Of a stretch of 64,000 bases of DNA, positions 27,211 through 37,147 are shown piece by piece. The notes under the pieces are model-generated. The model was given only the letters and a program-made list of their open reading frames with translations. It was not told where the DNA came from and made no database searches. The position numbers and the translations under genes are program-made. Every line of letters begins with the position of its first letter. Within the stretch, counting starts at the first letter, position 1. The DNA comes from Salinadaptatus halalkaliphilus (GTDB lineage Archaea; Halobacteriota; Halobacteria; Halobacteriales; Natrialbaceae). Location of the stretch: NCBI RefSeq assembly GCF_006543045.1, contig NZ_RBZW01000021.1:124001-188000 (forward strand), given 5' to 3'.

Positions 27211-27945
27211 TTAGCCGAGTCGCTCGAGGACGTCGCGACCCTCGAGGTAGACGAAATCGTGGCGAGTGGCATACGCGCGGGCGTCGGTCGGGGTCAGCGC
27301 TTTCCCAGTATCGTCGTCTAACATCTCACAGACGACGGCTGCCGGCGGCAGGTTTGCGGCCGCCGCGAGCGCGACGCCGAGTTCGGTGTGGCCCTCGCGC
27401 TGTGCGAGCAGATCGGGGGCGGCTTTCAACACGTGGACGTGACCGGGGGTTCGAAACTCCGTCGCAAAGTCGACGGCGTCGGGAGCGCCGGCAGCCTTGC
27501 CGAGCGCTTGGATGGTCCGCGATCGGTCCGCGTCGGTGATCCCGGTGTAGGTATCCCGATGGTTGACCGTCAGCGAGAACGACGACCGTTCGTCGTAGCC
27601 AAGGTCGTGGTCATCCGCAGCGGGGTGGTCCACCGTTTCCGAGTAGAACGGGAGGTCGAACGCCTCGGCGATGTCGTAGCCGAGTGCAGCACAGATGAGC
27701 CCACCGGCATCGTTTCGCATCCGAGCGACGGCATCGGCCGTGACCGCATCCGCGTGATAGATCAGATCCGTCTCACCTTCCCGGTCGGCCGCGTCGTGAA
27801 CCAGGATCGGCTCGCCGGCTCGCAACGCCTCGAGTGCGTCGTCGACGCTGTCGCCGGCGGTCGAGCCGTCGACATCCGTTCGAGCCGTCGTACTCGCTCT
27901 CTCGGTGTCGTGACCGGCCTGGGTCCGGGTGTGGTTGCCGGTCAT
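27211..27945 (-). CDS. ribB: 3,4-dihydroxy-2-butanone-4-phosphate synthase
   Basis: 244 residues. Converts ribulose 5-phosphate to the four-carbon unit of riboflavin. Family motifs: [13 protein letters not shown] (acidic metal-binding loop), [36 protein letters not shown] and the His of [13 protein letters not shown], with [11 protein letters not shown] and AAVVCEML near the end. The first 35 residues are a Thr/Asp-rich extension. Its ATG overlaps the stop of rbkR by 4 bp, so it is translated with the regulator. Confidence 0.95.
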   Translation of the reverse strand: MTGNHTRTQAGHDTERASTTARTDVDGSTAGDSVDDALEALRAGEPILVHDAADREGETDLIYHADAVTADAVARMRNDAGGLICAALGYDIAEAFDLPFYSETVDHPAADDHDLGYDERSSFSLTVNHRDTYTGITDADRSRTIQALGKAAGAPDAVDFATEFRTPGHVHVLKAAPDLLAQREGHTELGVALAAAANLPPAAVVCEMLDDDTGKALTPTDARAYATRHDFVYLEGRDVLERLG

Positions 27946-28649
27946 TCGCGATCACCCACCGACACCGTGACGTGATCGTCGTCCTCGAGACCGAGTTCGT
28001 CGCGCAGTTTGACCGGCGCGATAACCTCGAGCTGGTCGTCGTCGTGGTGAGTTCGTTCGGGTGCGATCGTGTGGGCGTTCTCGTAGCTCCGACCGTCGGC
28101 CGTCTCGATCGTCGCGGCGTAACAGACCGCCGGACCGTAGGTTCGGTCCTCGTCTTCCCAGCCGTCGATCGGTACCGGCTCGAGCGCGGAGATCGCACCC
28201 CGACGGCGCACGCTGTCCTCGCGAAGTTCGACGTTCAGCGTGCCGGGAAACGGCTCGTAGCCGAGACGATCCTCGAACTGGCATTTGTACCCCGGCAAGG
28301 AGATGTAGTGGCGACCCTCGCCCATCCCGCTGGTGACGATTCCCTCGAGGTCGACCTCGGCGTCGGTCTCGAAGATGCGACGGTAGTCCTCGTACTCGGC
28401 GTGGAGGGCGTGTTCGCCGTCGTCGGTGATCGCGACCCACTGGCCATCACTGACGGTGTCGCGCTCGAGCAAGGCTGCGCTCTCGAGCCGTTGGAGGCGA
28501 CGCGAGGCGGTCTGATTCGAGGCGTCGAGTCGATCCGCGAGGTGAGAACAGGAGATTTTGACGTCGCCCTCGAGCCCGCCCTCGAGTGCGAGCAGCTTGA
28601 GCACGGCGAGTTCGTCGTAGCCGATGGCGGCGTCCGCTGTCGCTGACAT
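27942..28649 (-). CDS. rbkR: CTP-dependent riboflavin kinase / transcriptional regulator
   Basis: 235 residues. The N-terminal winged helix (residues about 10-80, [24 protein letters not shown]) is fused to a DUF120 kinase (residues 100-235: [34 protein letters not shown], then [19 protein letters not shown]). Archaeal RbkR proteins of this layout phosphorylate riboflavin to FMN with CTP and repress riboflavin genes. The 4-bp overlap with ribB fits self-regulation of the pathway. ATG 28649 gives the standard N-terminus. Confidence 0.93.
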   Translation of the reverse strand: MSATADAAIGYDELAVLKLLALEGGLEGDVKISCSHLADRLDASNQTASRRLQRLESAALLERDTVSDGQWVAITDDGEHALHAEYEDYRRIFETDAEVDLEGIVTSGMGEGRHYISLPGYKCQFEDRLGYEPFPGTLNVELREDSVRRRGAISALEPVPIDGWEDEDRTYGPAVCYAATIETADGRSYENAHTIAPERTHHDDDQLEVIAPVKLRDELGLEDDDHVTVSVGDRE

Positions 28650-28787
28650 ACCAACGTGTATTGTGGGCTCCCTCAAAAGCGTATCGAATATGGCATGCGT
28701 AACGAGAATGTGATGCTGGCGTCGAGCGCGCGTTCGATACTCGGTCGTTGGGAGCCCGAAAGAAAAACCCTCCGAACGCGGAATGCA

Positions 28788-29600
28788 TCACAGTGTTGTG
28801 ACGATCCGGTCTTCGATCGCGTCGACACAGTCCGGATCGAAGGTAAAGAACCCATCCCAGATGCGGGGCTCGGTTTCGAGACAGACGAGCGCGCCGGCGT
28901 CGGTCGTCTCGATACCGGCAGGTGGATTGTAGACGACGAACCAGGAATTTCGGTACGTCCGGCTCGAGCCCGCATGAACCGTCATCTCGAGATCGGGAAC
29001 GGATCCGTCGTCGATACCGTAGACGTGGACGTCGAGATCCGTCTCCTCGAGTTGCTCGTACACCCGTCTGGTCCCGATCTCGTCGTCGATGCGAGAGAGG
29101 TGCTGAAACGCGGACCGTACCGTTCCGGTTCCGTGCTCCCACGCCAACTGTTCGATGTATCGCGACAGCAAAATCAACAGCAGTTTCTCCTTGTGTGCGA
29201 GCGGATACCCACGGAGCCGGAGTCTCGTACCCTCGAGACCGGCGAGTACGTCGGGGAGCGAGGTGTCGCCGAGCCTACGGGCCCCGGTGACGAACAGATC
29301 GGAGTTGATCGCGAGCAACGAGTCGTACAGCGCCGCCATCGACGAAGCTGCTACGGGTTGGCCGTCCTCGAGCAGGACGGCAAGATCCTCCTCGACGGCA
29401 GCCTCAGGATCAACGGCGTCCTCGAGAGTGGGTGGGAGATCGGTCGCAGTGAGGTCGGCGTCGACGGCGGTCTCGATGTCGGGGACGCCGTCGAACGCCT
29501 CCTCGAGCAGCCCCGCGACCGGGCCCGGGGCGTCGTCGGCAACGACCGCGACGGTGTGGTCGGGACCCTCGACCGACTCGAGGAGTGAACGCAAACTCAC
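28788..29600 (-). CDS. DICT sensory domain protein
   Basis: 270 residues from GTG. MSLRSLLESVEGPDHTVAVV and the following alpha/beta pattern (SMAALYDSLLAINSDLFVTG, HKEKLLLILLSRYIEQLAWEH) match the DICT sensory domain found in haloarchaeal signalling proteins; the C-terminal part (GSSRTYRNSWFVVYNPP, WDGFFTFDPD) is the usual second half. No kinase or DNA-binding domain is attached, so it would act as a stand-alone sensor or adaptor. Confidence 0.78.
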   Translation of the reverse strand: MSLRSLLESVEGPDHTVAVVADDAPGPVAGLLEEAFDGVPDIETAVDADLTATDLPPTLEDAVDPEAAVEEDLAVLLEDGQPVAASSMAALYDSLLAINSDLFVTGARRLGDTSLPDVLAGLEGTRLRLRGYPLAHKEKLLLILLSRYIEQLAWEHGTGTVRSAFQHLSRIDDEIGTRRVYEQLEETDLDVHVYGIDDGSVPDLEMTVHAGSSRTYRNSWFVVYNPPAGIETTDAGALVCLETEPRIWDGFFTFDPDCVDAIEDRIVTTL

Positions 29601-29654
29601 GCTGGAGATGTAGTCGGCTACAGTCCTTAAACGTTCTCGCCGACGGGCGGATTA

Positions 29655-29734
29655 TACGGACTGCTGTACCGATTGACCGGCCCACCGCCAGCCCGAGTCG
29701 CAGCCGTGCTGGTGCCGACGTACAGCGGTCCGTA
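29655..29734 (+). mobile_element. Palindromic MITE-like element, copy 6 (diverged)
   Basis: 80 bp, TACGG to CCGTA. Flanks are TTA (29652-29654) and TCA (29735-29737), one base different. The right TCA is the TGA stop of the TYW1 gene. The inner stem has lost much of its pairing, so this is an older copy. Confidence 0.8.
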
Positions 29735-30715
29735 TCAGTCGCCGGCCACCGAATCTTGCGCCCAGAACTCGCTGTCTTTCTTCAGTTTGGGGACCCAGGT
29801 ATCGCGAGTCTTCGAGAGCAACGCGACGCGGGAGGCCGGGACATCCTTACACTCCGTAAAGTCGGGCATGTACTCGGCGATCGATTCGGCGAAATCGACG
29901 ACCTCATCGTGGTCGGGCATCGAGGAGCGGTCGAGTCGCCCTCGAGAGTGCCCGACGTGCATGTAGGCCTTCAACTCGACGAAGTCGGGATCGGCCTGCT
30001 GGTAGAAGCCGGCGTACCAGTCGGGGTGGTGCATGTTCTCGCCTTTGACGAGCGTCGTCCGCAGGACCGTGCGGGTCTCGTCTTTCTCGGCGAGGATGTC
30101 CATCGTCTCGAGGAGGTTGTCCCAGGCGTCGTCTTCCATCGCTTTGACGACCTGATCGAAGGTGTGGCGCTCGGGAGCGTCGACGCTGACGTAGAGCTGG
30201 GTCGGATCGCAGTCGGCGAGCATCTCCGGACGCGTGCCGTTCGAGACGAGGAAGGTTGTGATGTTGCGGTCGTGGAAAGCATCGATCAGTTCGGGTAGAT
30301 AGGGATAAAGCGTCGGTTCGCCGTCTAAGGAGATTGCGACATGGCGCGGTTCCATCGCCTCGTCGAATGCCTCGCGGGGGACCTTCTCGTTGCCGCCGAA
30401 ACCGGAGAGCAGTTTCTTCTGTAACTCGATCGAGGCGTCGACGACGGCCTCTGGGTTGTCCCATTCGACATCGTCCATCTCGTAGGCGTGACCCTGATGA
30501 TCGCGCCAGCAAAAGACACAGCGCTCGTTACAGCGTACGACCGGCGTCATCTGGATGCAGCGATGGGATTCGATCCCATAGTAGATGTTCTTGTAACACT
30601 TGCCCTCGCCGCGCAAGGCGTTGGCCGTCCAGCCGCAGGTCTGGGCCGCCGTATGATTCTCGCTGTGGTAGTCCGGCGAGCCGACCTGTTGTGGGCTCTC
30701 CTCGGAATCACTCAT
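29735..30715 (-). CDS. twy1: 4-demethylwyosine synthase (TYW1/Taw1), radical SAM
   Basis: 326 residues. Radical SAM enzyme that forms the tricyclic wyosine base at position 37 of tRNA-Phe. The cluster motif is CNERCVFCW (three Cys), and a second Cys set lies at TCGWTANALRGEGKCYKNIY for the extra Fe-S cluster. SLDGEPTLYPYLPELI and FVELKAYMHVGHSRGRL are typical of archaeal TYW1. Its TGA stop is the target duplication of element copy 6. Confidence 0.95.
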   Translation of the reverse strand: MSDSEESPQQVGSPDYHSENHTAAQTCGWTANALRGEGKCYKNIYYGIESHRCIQMTPVVRCNERCVFCWRDHQGHAYEMDDVEWDNPEAVVDASIELQKKLLSGFGGNEKVPREAFDEAMEPRHVAISLDGEPTLYPYLPELIDAFHDRNITTFLVSNGTRPEMLADCDPTQLYVSVDAPERHTFDQVVKAMEDDAWDNLLETMDILAEKDETRTVLRTTLVKGENMHHPDWYAGFYQQADPDFVELKAYMHVGHSRGRLDRSSMPDHDEVVDFAESIAEYMPDFTECKDVPASRVALLSKTRDTWVPKLKKDSEFWAQDSVAGD

Positions 30716-30808
30716 TAGCTAGTGGAGGGGGCTTCGACGACAAAAACGTCCGGTTCGACGCCGCCCGCGAGGATCGCGAGTCCAGTTGACCTGTCGCGAC
30801 AACTCGAG

Positions 30809-31102
30809 TTACTCCCGATGAGGAAGCGTCCCGGGTTCGGCATCCTCGTCGTCCTCTCTGGCGATTTCGCGTTCGAACCCGTAGAGGACGAGCCCGGTAT
30901 TCGCGGTCATGATGACGCCCGTGGTCGGCACCTCAGCGAACAGATAGAGCCCGATGCCGACGCCGAAGGCCCCGGCCGCGACCGCCGCCCACAACATCGG
31001 CCTCGAGACATCGACTCGAGTCGCGTCCCAGTAGATCCCGCCGAAGATGGCGACCGTCGTCGCGACGCCGAGAACCCCGATCACGGTTGCCAGGTCGACC
31101 AT
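30809..31102 (-). CDS. Small three-helix membrane protein, unknown
   Basis: 97 residues: helices at about 5-23, 36-56 and 62-78, then an acidic tail. No family recognised. It stands alone in the string of minus-strand genes between TYW1 and the thioesterase. Confidence 0.55.
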   Translation of the reverse strand: MVDLATVIGVLGVATTVAIFGGIYWDATRVDVSRPMLWAAVAAGAFGVGIGLYLFAEVPTTGVIMTANTGLVLYGFEREIAREDDEDAEPGTLPHRE

Positions 31103-31195
31103 ACCGATGGTGGGTAGAGCAAGGCCAAAAGCGTTCTGCGACGGCGTAGTGGGTACTGTCGTCGAGTACGGACCAACCCACGACGGGCTGGGAGC

Positions 31196-31615
31196 CTACA
31201 GGCCCTCCCACTCGGTGATCGCCGTTCGCCACGCCTCGGGAATTGGGGCCGACTCCCCGGTCTCGGGATCCGTATTGATCTGTACCGTCTCGGCGGTGGC
31301 TGCGACCGTCGGCTCGGCCTCGTCGGGATCGGCCGCGCGAACCTCGTACTCCATCGGAACGCTCGAGGTGCCGAGTTCGGGGACCCGAACCGCGACGGTG
31401 ACGGTCTGATCGCGGGTGATCTCGTTTCGGTACTCCACGTGTAAGTCCGCGATAACCGTATCGAGCGTCTCGAAGGGAACGCCGACGACCTCGTCGTAGT
31501 AGCTCCCACGGGCTTCCTCGAGATACCTGACGTAGGGCACGTTGTTCACGTGGCCCAGCGTGTCGAGGTCACCGAACCGGACGTCGATGGTCGTCTCGAA
31601 GTCGAATTCGCTCAT
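31196..31615 (-). CDS. 4HBT-family acyl-CoA thioesterase
   Basis: 139 residues, hotdog fold. RFGDLDTLGHVNNVPYVRYLEEAR holds the conserved catalytic Asp and the HVNN turn of the YbgC/FadM-like group. The family hydrolyses short to medium acyl-CoAs; the haloarchaeal substrate is not known. ATG 31615 gives the full N-terminus. Confidence 0.9.
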   Translation of the reverse strand: MSEFDFETTIDVRFGDLDTLGHVNNVPYVRYLEEARGSYYDEVVGVPFETLDTVIADLHVEYRNEITRDQTVTVAVRVPELGTSSVPMEYEVRAADPDEAEPTVAATAETVQINTDPETGESAPIPEAWRTAITEWEGL

Positions 31616-31692
31616 GGACTGTCGTTCGACGAGCGCGGTTGTAAGTGGTGTGGACGGCTCGATCGGGAGCCAGCAGCGCCACCGCCGACGGG

Positions 31693-32376
31693 TCACGCGG
31701 TCCCGCGAACGCGCTCGAGCGCGGCGAGCGTGCCGTCGGCGTGGGCGTCTGCGAGCACCTCGTCGGCCGCGTTTTTCGCCGACGTGTCCGCGTTTGCGAC
31801 CGCGAAGCTTCGGCCAACGGTCTCGAACGTCGAAACGTCGTTGACCGAGTCGCCGACCGCGACGCAGTCGGCGGGATCGAAGCCGACGTGCTCGGCGATC
31901 GTCTCGAGGGCGTCGCCTTTGTTCGGCGTCGTATCCTTCACGTGATAGGCGTAGCCGGTATCGACGACCTCGAGGCCGTGGTCGGCGGCGATTTCTCGAA
32001 GCGGTTCGATCGGCTGCTCGAGATCGACGGCGATCTCGGTCTCGCGCCAGCGGTTGACGGTGTCTTCCTCGCCCCAGCCCAGCGAGTAGCCGGCTTCGCG
32101 GTAGGCCTCGGCGACGGCCTGGGCGGCGGCGCGGTCGGCGGTGTAGTAGACGTCGTCGCCCGTGTAGACGACGCCGCCGTTTTCGGCGACGACGAGTTCC
32201 GGAATACCAGCGAAGTGACAGAGCGCGACGGGATAGGGAAAGGCCTTCCCGGTGGCGATCACGACGGGGGCCTCCCACGCGCGGATCGGATCGAAGATTC
32301 GCGGGTCGATCCCCCACGCGTCGGGGCGGGTCAACGTGCCGTCGATGTCGAGCACGAGCGGCGGATCGGCGGTCAT
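31693..32376 (-). CDS. Phosphoglycolate phosphatase, archaeal HAD type
   Basis: 227 residues. HAD motif I DIDGTLTRPDAWG (the nucleophile is the first Asp), motif II IATGKAFPYP, motif III-type Lys in NKGDALETIA, motif IV GDSVNDVSTFE. The Cof-like cap and length match archaeal PGP (TIGR01487), which removes phosphoglycolate formed by oxygen damage or side reactions. A general sugar-phosphate phosphatase role is possible. Confidence 0.88.
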   Translation of the reverse strand: MTADPPLVLDIDGTLTRPDAWGIDPRIFDPIRAWEAPVVIATGKAFPYPVALCHFAGIPELVVAENGGVVYTGDDVYYTADRAAAQAVAEAYREAGYSLGWGEEDTVNRWRETEIAVDLEQPIEPLREIAADHGLEVVDTGYAYHVKDTTPNKGDALETIAEHVGFDPADCVAVGDSVNDVSTFETVGRSFAVANADTSAKNAADEVLADAHADGTLAALERVRGTA

Positions 32377-32463
32377 ATCGAGAGACCACTGTGGCCGACG
32401 GTAAAACTCGTCTGGTCCCAGCTACCGAGCGAGAAGCGCCATTAACGAAACGCGTGGGTCCGA

Positions 32464-33558
32464 TCAGAGCGTCGGGACCCACGAGGCGTCCGGAAAGATC
32501 CCCGCGAAGTACATGACTGCGACGAGGAAGGTTCCGAAAACGATCGCGGCTGCGGGCGGGTCGACGTGGGTGTCCCCGTGGGCGTAGAAGACCCGCTGGA
32601 ACAGCTCACCAAACAGTGCACAGAGCACGCCGAAGACGAGCGCGACGATCAACGCGCCGGACTCGCCGAGACCGGCGATGACGGCGTCGCCCTCTGCCAT
32701 CACGGCCAGGGCCGCCGTTCCCGCGGGAAGCGTGATGTGGTGGGTTACCGGCACCCTCTCGACGCCGAGATTCAGGAAGAGCAGCGACGCGGCGCTGATA
32801 CCGAAGCCGAGAAACGCGCTCCCGGTCGCGATCGCGATCCAGCCGCCGAGAATCCCCACGAACGCGCCCAGCGTGGCCACGTTGGCCCACGTGTACTGGT
32901 GGGGAAGCCACGGTTCGACGGCGAGTCGACCCCCTGGCGCGACAGCCCTCTCGGAATCGGGTCGGATGACCTCGCCGCCGTCGGCTCGAGCCCTCGAGTG
33001 ACCGCCGTCGGTGGCCGTTCGACGCTCCTCGCGCTCGAACGGCGACATATCGAGGACGTTGCTCCCCCGGATCGTCCCGATGATGCTGTAACCCAGGATG
33101 AGCCGGTGGAAGATCGCCGAGAGCACGACGCCCATCGCGATGGGGTCGTACGGCAGCGCGAGCGTGTCGAAGGCGACCTGCAGCCACCAGCCAAGCAGGC
33201 CGAAGGCCGCGCCGACGGCGAGCACGTCGGGTTTCGTCCCCAGCGCCTGCGCGATATTCTTAGCCTGGTGGTAGTCGTACTCGAACCCGTCCATGTACCC
33301 CCTTCGGGCGGCGTAGGCGGTCGCAGCCACGCCGCCGGCGAAGCTCACCGCCGGGGAAAAGGCCGGGCCGAACGCGATTCCGTTCGTAATCTGGGCGTAC
33401 TCCTCGCCGCCGACAAGCACCGCGGCCTCCCCGGCGATCACCATGAACCCGGTGAAGACGAACGCGGGTAGTGGGCCGAGCGCCGCTCCGAACGCGCCAC
33501 CGCCGAGCGCGGCGATGATCTCCGGGAGACTCGAGAGCGCGTCGACCAGCGCGTTCAT
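32464..33558 (-). CDS. Glycerol-locus multispan membrane protein (HVO_1542 glpX-like)
   Basis: 364 residues with about eight to ten hydrophobic segments and a central charged loop (residues 165-205, Arg/Glu-rich). Its ATG overlaps the glpK stop by 4 bp, so it is co-translated with glycerol kinase. A membrane gene at this position is known in Haloferax glycerol loci and has been suggested to be a glycerol permease; the sequence shows no MIP/aquaporin NPA motif, so any transporter would be of another type. Function is inference from position. Confidence 0.7.
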   Translation of the reverse strand: MNALVDALSSLPEIIAALGGGAFGAALGPLPAFVFTGFMVIAGEAAVLVGGEEYAQITNGIAFGPAFSPAVSFAGGVAATAYAARRGYMDGFEYDYHQAKNIAQALGTKPDVLAVGAAFGLLGWWLQVAFDTLALPYDPIAMGVVLSAIFHRLILGYSIIGTIRGSNVLDMSPFEREERRTATDGGHSRARADGGEVIRPDSERAVAPGGRLAVEPWLPHQYTWANVATLGAFVGILGGWIAIATGSAFLGFGISAASLLFLNLGVERVPVTHHITLPAGTAALAVMAEGDAVIAGLGESGALIVALVFGVLCALFGELFQRVFYAHGDTHVDPPAAAIVFGTFLVAVMYFAGIFPDASWVPTL

Positions 33559-35102
33559 TCGCCGTCTCCCCCGTCGGTGGCCCACCCCAGTGAACACTCG
33601 ACGGCGTCGGTCCAGCGCTCGTAGCGGGCGTCGGCGCGCTCGCTGTCCATCTCGGGCTCGAACTCACGGTCGACCTGCCAGTTGTCACGTAGTTCCGCGA
33701 GATCGTTCCAGTAACCGACGGCCAGGCCAGCGGCGTAGGCCGAGCCAAGTGCCGTCGTCTCGTCGACGACCGGGCGGACGATATCCGAGCCGATGATATC
33801 GGACTGCAACTGACAGAGGTAGTTGTTCTTGACCGCGCCGCCGTCGACCTTGAGCGAGCGCATGTCGATTCCCGCGTCGGCTTCCATCGCCTCGGCGACG
33901 TCTCGGGTCTGGTAGGCGATCGATTCCAGCGTGGCCCGAACCAAATGTTCCTTGCGGGTGCCACGGGTCATCCCGACGATGGTTCCGCGGGCGCGTTGAT
34001 CCCAGTGGGGCGCACCCAGTCCGGTGAAGGCGGGAACGACGTAGACGCCGTCGGTCGAGTCGACGCTGCGAGCGAGGTCGGCCGTCTCGGCCGGATCGTC
34101 GATCAGATCGACATCCTCTAACCACTCGATAGCCGCCCCGGTGACGAAGATCGAGCCCTCCAGTGCATACTGTACCGGTTCGCCCGAGCGCTGAAAGCCG
34201 ATGGTCGTCAGGAGACCGTGGTCGCTCGCAACGGCCTCGTTGCCGGTGTTCATCAAAAAGAACGAGCCGGTGCCGTAGGTGTTCTTGGCGTCGCCGGCGT
34301 CGAAACAGGTCTGGCCGAACAGCGCGGCCTGCTGGTCGCCCAACGCCCCGGCGACGGGAACTTCGGCCTCGAGAAAGCCCTCCGGATCGGTCGTCCCGTA
34401 GGTTTCCTCGTCGCTCGAGGGTCTGACCTCGGGCAACATCGCACGCGGGATCGAGAACTCTTCGAGGAGGTCGTCGTCCCACGCCAGCTCGTGGATGTTG
34501 TATAGCATTGTCCGCGAGGCGTTGGTGACCTCGGTGACGTGCTCGCCGGTGAGGTTGTAGATCAGCCAGCTATCGATGGTCCCGAAGAGGACGTCGCCGC
34601 GCTCGGCCCGATCGCGCACGTCGTCGGGTCGCGACCGTTCCATCTTGATTGGATCCCCTTCCTCTAAGAGCCACTCGGCTTTCGTCGCCGAGAAGTAGGC
34701 GTCGGCCTCGAGGCCGGTCTTCTCGCGGATCTCCTCGACCTTGTCCTCGGCCTCGAGTGCCTCGATGCGTTCGGTGGTCCGTCGATCCTGCCAGACGATG
34801 GCGTCGTGAATCGGCCGACCGGAGTCGACGTCCCACAGCACCGTCGTCTCGCGCTGGTTGGTCACGCCGATGGCCTCGAGCTGGTCGGGAGCGATCCCGG
34901 CCTGGCCGAGTGCCTGCGTGATGACGGCTTTCGTGTTCTCCCAGATCTCCATCGGGTCGTGCTCGACCCAGCCGGGCTCCGGGTAGTACTGTTCGTGCTT
35001 CTCGTAGGCGTTTGCGACGACCTGGCCACCGTGGTCGAACACGATGAATCGCGTCCCGGTGGTTCCCTGGTCGACGGCGCCGACGTACGTGGTATCTGTC
35101 AC
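33555..35102 (-). CDS. glpK: Glycerol kinase
   Basis: 515 residues from GTG. FGGY kinase family: AVDQGTTGTRFIVFD (phosphate loop), VTNQRETTVLWD, AIVWQDRRT, then YGTGSFFLMNTG and LKVDGGAVKNNYLCQLQSDI (second ATP loop). Phosphorylates glycerol to glycerol 3-phosphate, the entry of the main carbon source in many haloarchaea (glycerol from Dunaliella). Divergent from glpABC across a 367-bp shared regulatory region and translationally coupled to the membrane protein. Confidence 0.97.
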   Translation of the reverse strand: MTDTTYVGAVDQGTTGTRFIVFDHGGQVVANAYEKHEQYYPEPGWVEHDPMEIWENTKAVITQALGQAGIAPDQLEAIGVTNQRETTVLWDVDSGRPIHDAIVWQDRRTTERIEALEAEDKVEEIREKTGLEADAYFSATKAEWLLEEGDPIKMERSRPDDVRDRAERGDVLFGTIDSWLIYNLTGEHVTEVTNASRTMLYNIHELAWDDDLLEEFSIPRAMLPEVRPSSDEETYGTTDPEGFLEAEVPVAGALGDQQAALFGQTCFDAGDAKNTYGTGSFFLMNTGNEAVASDHGLLTTIGFQRSGEPVQYALEGSIFVTGAAIEWLEDVDLIDDPAETADLARSVDSTDGVYVVPAFTGLGAPHWDQRARGTIVGMTRGTRKEHLVRATLESIAYQTRDVAEAMEADAGIDMRSLKVDGGAVKNNYLCQLQSDIIGSDIVRPVVDETTALGSAYAAGLAVGYWNDLAELRDNWQVDREFEPEMDSERADARYERWTDAVECSLGWATDGGDGE

Positions 35103-35469
35103 TGGTCACACCCCGTCTATCACGCAACTCTTTATCGTCGATTGCGTGGTACTGGTAAACAACTATTACTATCATTATAAATGTTTCCTAGTGAACGAGT
35201 AATAGATACGGAAATTCGACTGTAACTGAACCGCTTCACGTCGGGCGCGTAGCGGAGACGGCTCTTATCGCCGCCGTGCGGCCGCTACCGGTCATGGTCG
35301 ATCCTGGGTTGGCGGCGATGGCCATCCTCGAGGCGTCGGCCGAGGACCGCGTCCGTGGCCGGATCGATCGCTAATGGCCGACTGCGGGTGGACCGTCCGT
35401 GATTTCTTATGGGTGTTGCTCCGCCGGCGATAAAATAAAGGATGGTGGGACCGAGGTACCGGTAACGGG
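35103..35469. promoter_or_regulatory. Divergent glpK / glpABC regulatory region
   Basis: 367 bp. Toward glpK an AT-rich block at 35160-35190 holds CATTTATAATG on the minus strand, giving a leader of about 55 nt. Toward glpA GATAAAATAAAGG (35429-35441) lies about 30 bp before the ATG. Between them 35294-35374 could encode 26 residues (MVDPGLAAMAILEASAEDRV) but I do not regard it as a gene. No regulator gene such as glpR lies nearby. Confidence 0.5.
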
Positions 35470-37146
35470 ATGGCAACGGACACCGAGGTCCTCGTACTCG
35501 GCGGCGGCTCGACCGGCTGTGGCATCGCCCGCGATCTGGCGATGCGCGGTCTCGAGGTGACGCTCGTCGAACGGGGCAATCTGACCGACGGGACGACCGG
35601 CCGCATGCACGGCCTCCTCCACAGCGGCGGGCGCTACGCCGTCTCCGATCAGGCGAGTGCGACGGAGTGTATCGAGGAAAACGAGATTCTCCGGGACATC
35701 GCGGGCCACTGCGTCGAAGAGACCGGCGGCCTGTTCGTCCAGCTACCCGACGATTCGGACGACTACTTCCGAGAAAAACTCGAGGGCTGTCGCGACTGTA
35801 ACATTCCGGCCCGGGTGCTCTCCGGACGGGAGGCCCGCGAGATCGAACCCTATCTCACACCGGATATCGAGCGCGCGATCGAGGTCCCCGACGGTGCGGT
35901 CGACCCCTTCCGACTCTGTGTGGCCAACGCCGTCGACGCCGAGGCCCACGGCGCGCGCATCGAGACCCACGCCGAGGTGATCGACCTCCTGCGTGACGGC
36001 GCGGATGTCTACGGCGTCGACGTACGTCACGACTCCGGACCGGGCAAACGCCGACACGCAGCGCCCGGTTCGACCGAGGAGATCACCGCAGAGTACGTCG
36101 TCAACGCGACGGGCGCGTGGGCCGGCCAGATCGCGGCGATGGCCGACCTTGAGGTCGCGGTGCGGCCCTCCAAGGGCGTGATGACGATCATGAACGTCCG
36201 GCAGGTCGACACCGTGATCAATCGCTGTCGGCCGAAAGGCGACGCCGACATCGTCGTCCCCCACGAGACGACCGCCATCCTCGGCACCACGGACGAGGAA
36301 GTCTCGGATCCCGACGACTACCCCGAGGCGCAGTGGGAGGTCGATCAGGTGATCGACACCCTCGCGGACCTCGTTCCGATTCTCGAGGAGGCCCGAACGA
36401 TCCGCTCGTTCTGGGGCGTCCGCCCGCTGTACGAACCGCCGGGGACCGCCACGCAGGATCCCACCGATATCACGCGGGACTTCTTCTTGCTCGATCACGC
36501 CGAGCGCGACGGCGTCTCGGGGCTGTCGAGTATCGTCGGCGGGAAGTTCACCACCTACCGCGCGATGGCCGAGGAGATCAGCGACCACGTCTGTGGGAAA
36601 CTCGGCGTCGACGCGACCTGTGCGACCGCCGAGGAACCCCTGCCCGGCAGCGAGAACCTCGCCGTCCTCGAGGACGGTATGGACGAGTTCGGGCTGCGCT
36701 CGCCGGTCGCCCGCCGGAGCAAACAGCGACTGGGGAGCCGGGCGAGCGACGTCCTCGAGACCGACGACGCGAACCCCGTGCTCTGTGCCTGCGAGGGCGT
36801 CACCCGCGCCGAAGTGCGGGACGCCATCCAGCAGTCGGGCACCGACTTAAACGCCGTCCGCATCCGCACGCGGGCCTCGATGGGCAACTGTCAGGGCGGC
36901 TTTTGCTCGCAACTGCTGGCGACCGAACTCCACCCCGAGTACGACGAGGCGACGGCGCGGTCGGCGCTCGACGAACTGTTTCAGGAGCGCTGGAAGGGCC
37001 AGCGCCACGCCCTCTGGGGCGAGCAACTCTCCCAGGCGATGGTCACCTACGCGTTGCACGCGACGACCATGAATCGGGACCGCGACCCCGCGGCGAGCGA
37101 TGGGTCGCTCGAGTACGGAGCCTTCGACGACGGGGAGGTGCGCTGA
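35470..37146 (+). CDS. glpA: Glycerol-3-phosphate dehydrogenase, subunit A
   Basis: 558 residues. FAD-binding N-terminus [17 protein letters not shown], then the DAO-type core, [14 protein letters not shown], and a C-terminal BFD-like [2Fe-2S] domain ([11 protein letters not shown] ... CQGGFC, residues about 438-480). Oxidises glycerol 3-phosphate to dihydroxyacetone phosphate. First gene of glpABC. Confidence 0.96.
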   Translation: MATDTEVLVLGGGSTGCGIARDLAMRGLEVTLVERGNLTDGTTGRMHGLLHSGGRYAVSDQASATECIEENEILRDIAGHCVEETGGLFVQLPDDSDDYFREKLEGCRDCNIPARVLSGREAREIEPYLTPDIERAIEVPDGAVDPFRLCVANAVDAEAHGARIETHAEVIDLLRDGADVYGVDVRHDSGPGKRRHAAPGSTEEITAEYVVNATGAWAGQIAAMADLEVAVRPSKGVMTIMNVRQVDTVINRCRPKGDADIVVPHETTAILGTTDEEVSDPDDYPEAQWEVDQVIDTLADLVPILEEARTIRSFWGVRPLYEPPGTATQDPTDITRDFFLLDHAERDGVSGLSSIVGGKFTTYRAMAEEISDHVCGKLGVDATCATAEEPLPGSENLAVLEDGMDEFGLRSPVARRSKQRLGSRASDVLETDDANPVLCACEGVTRAEVRDAIQQSGTDLNAVRIRTRASMGNCQGGFCSQLLATELHPEYDEATARSALDELFQERWKGQRHALWGEQLSQAMVTYALHATTMNRDRDPAASDGSLEYGAFDDGEVR

Positions 37147-37147
37147 G

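Noticed and set aside
35208-35260. ATACGG followed by CTGTAAC, possible partial copy of the element
   Set aside because: Only two short words agree, spacing differs and there is no second arm or TNA duplication.
35294-35374. 26-residue frame in the glpK-glpA spacer
   Set aside because: Short, no conserved pattern and inside the regulatory region.
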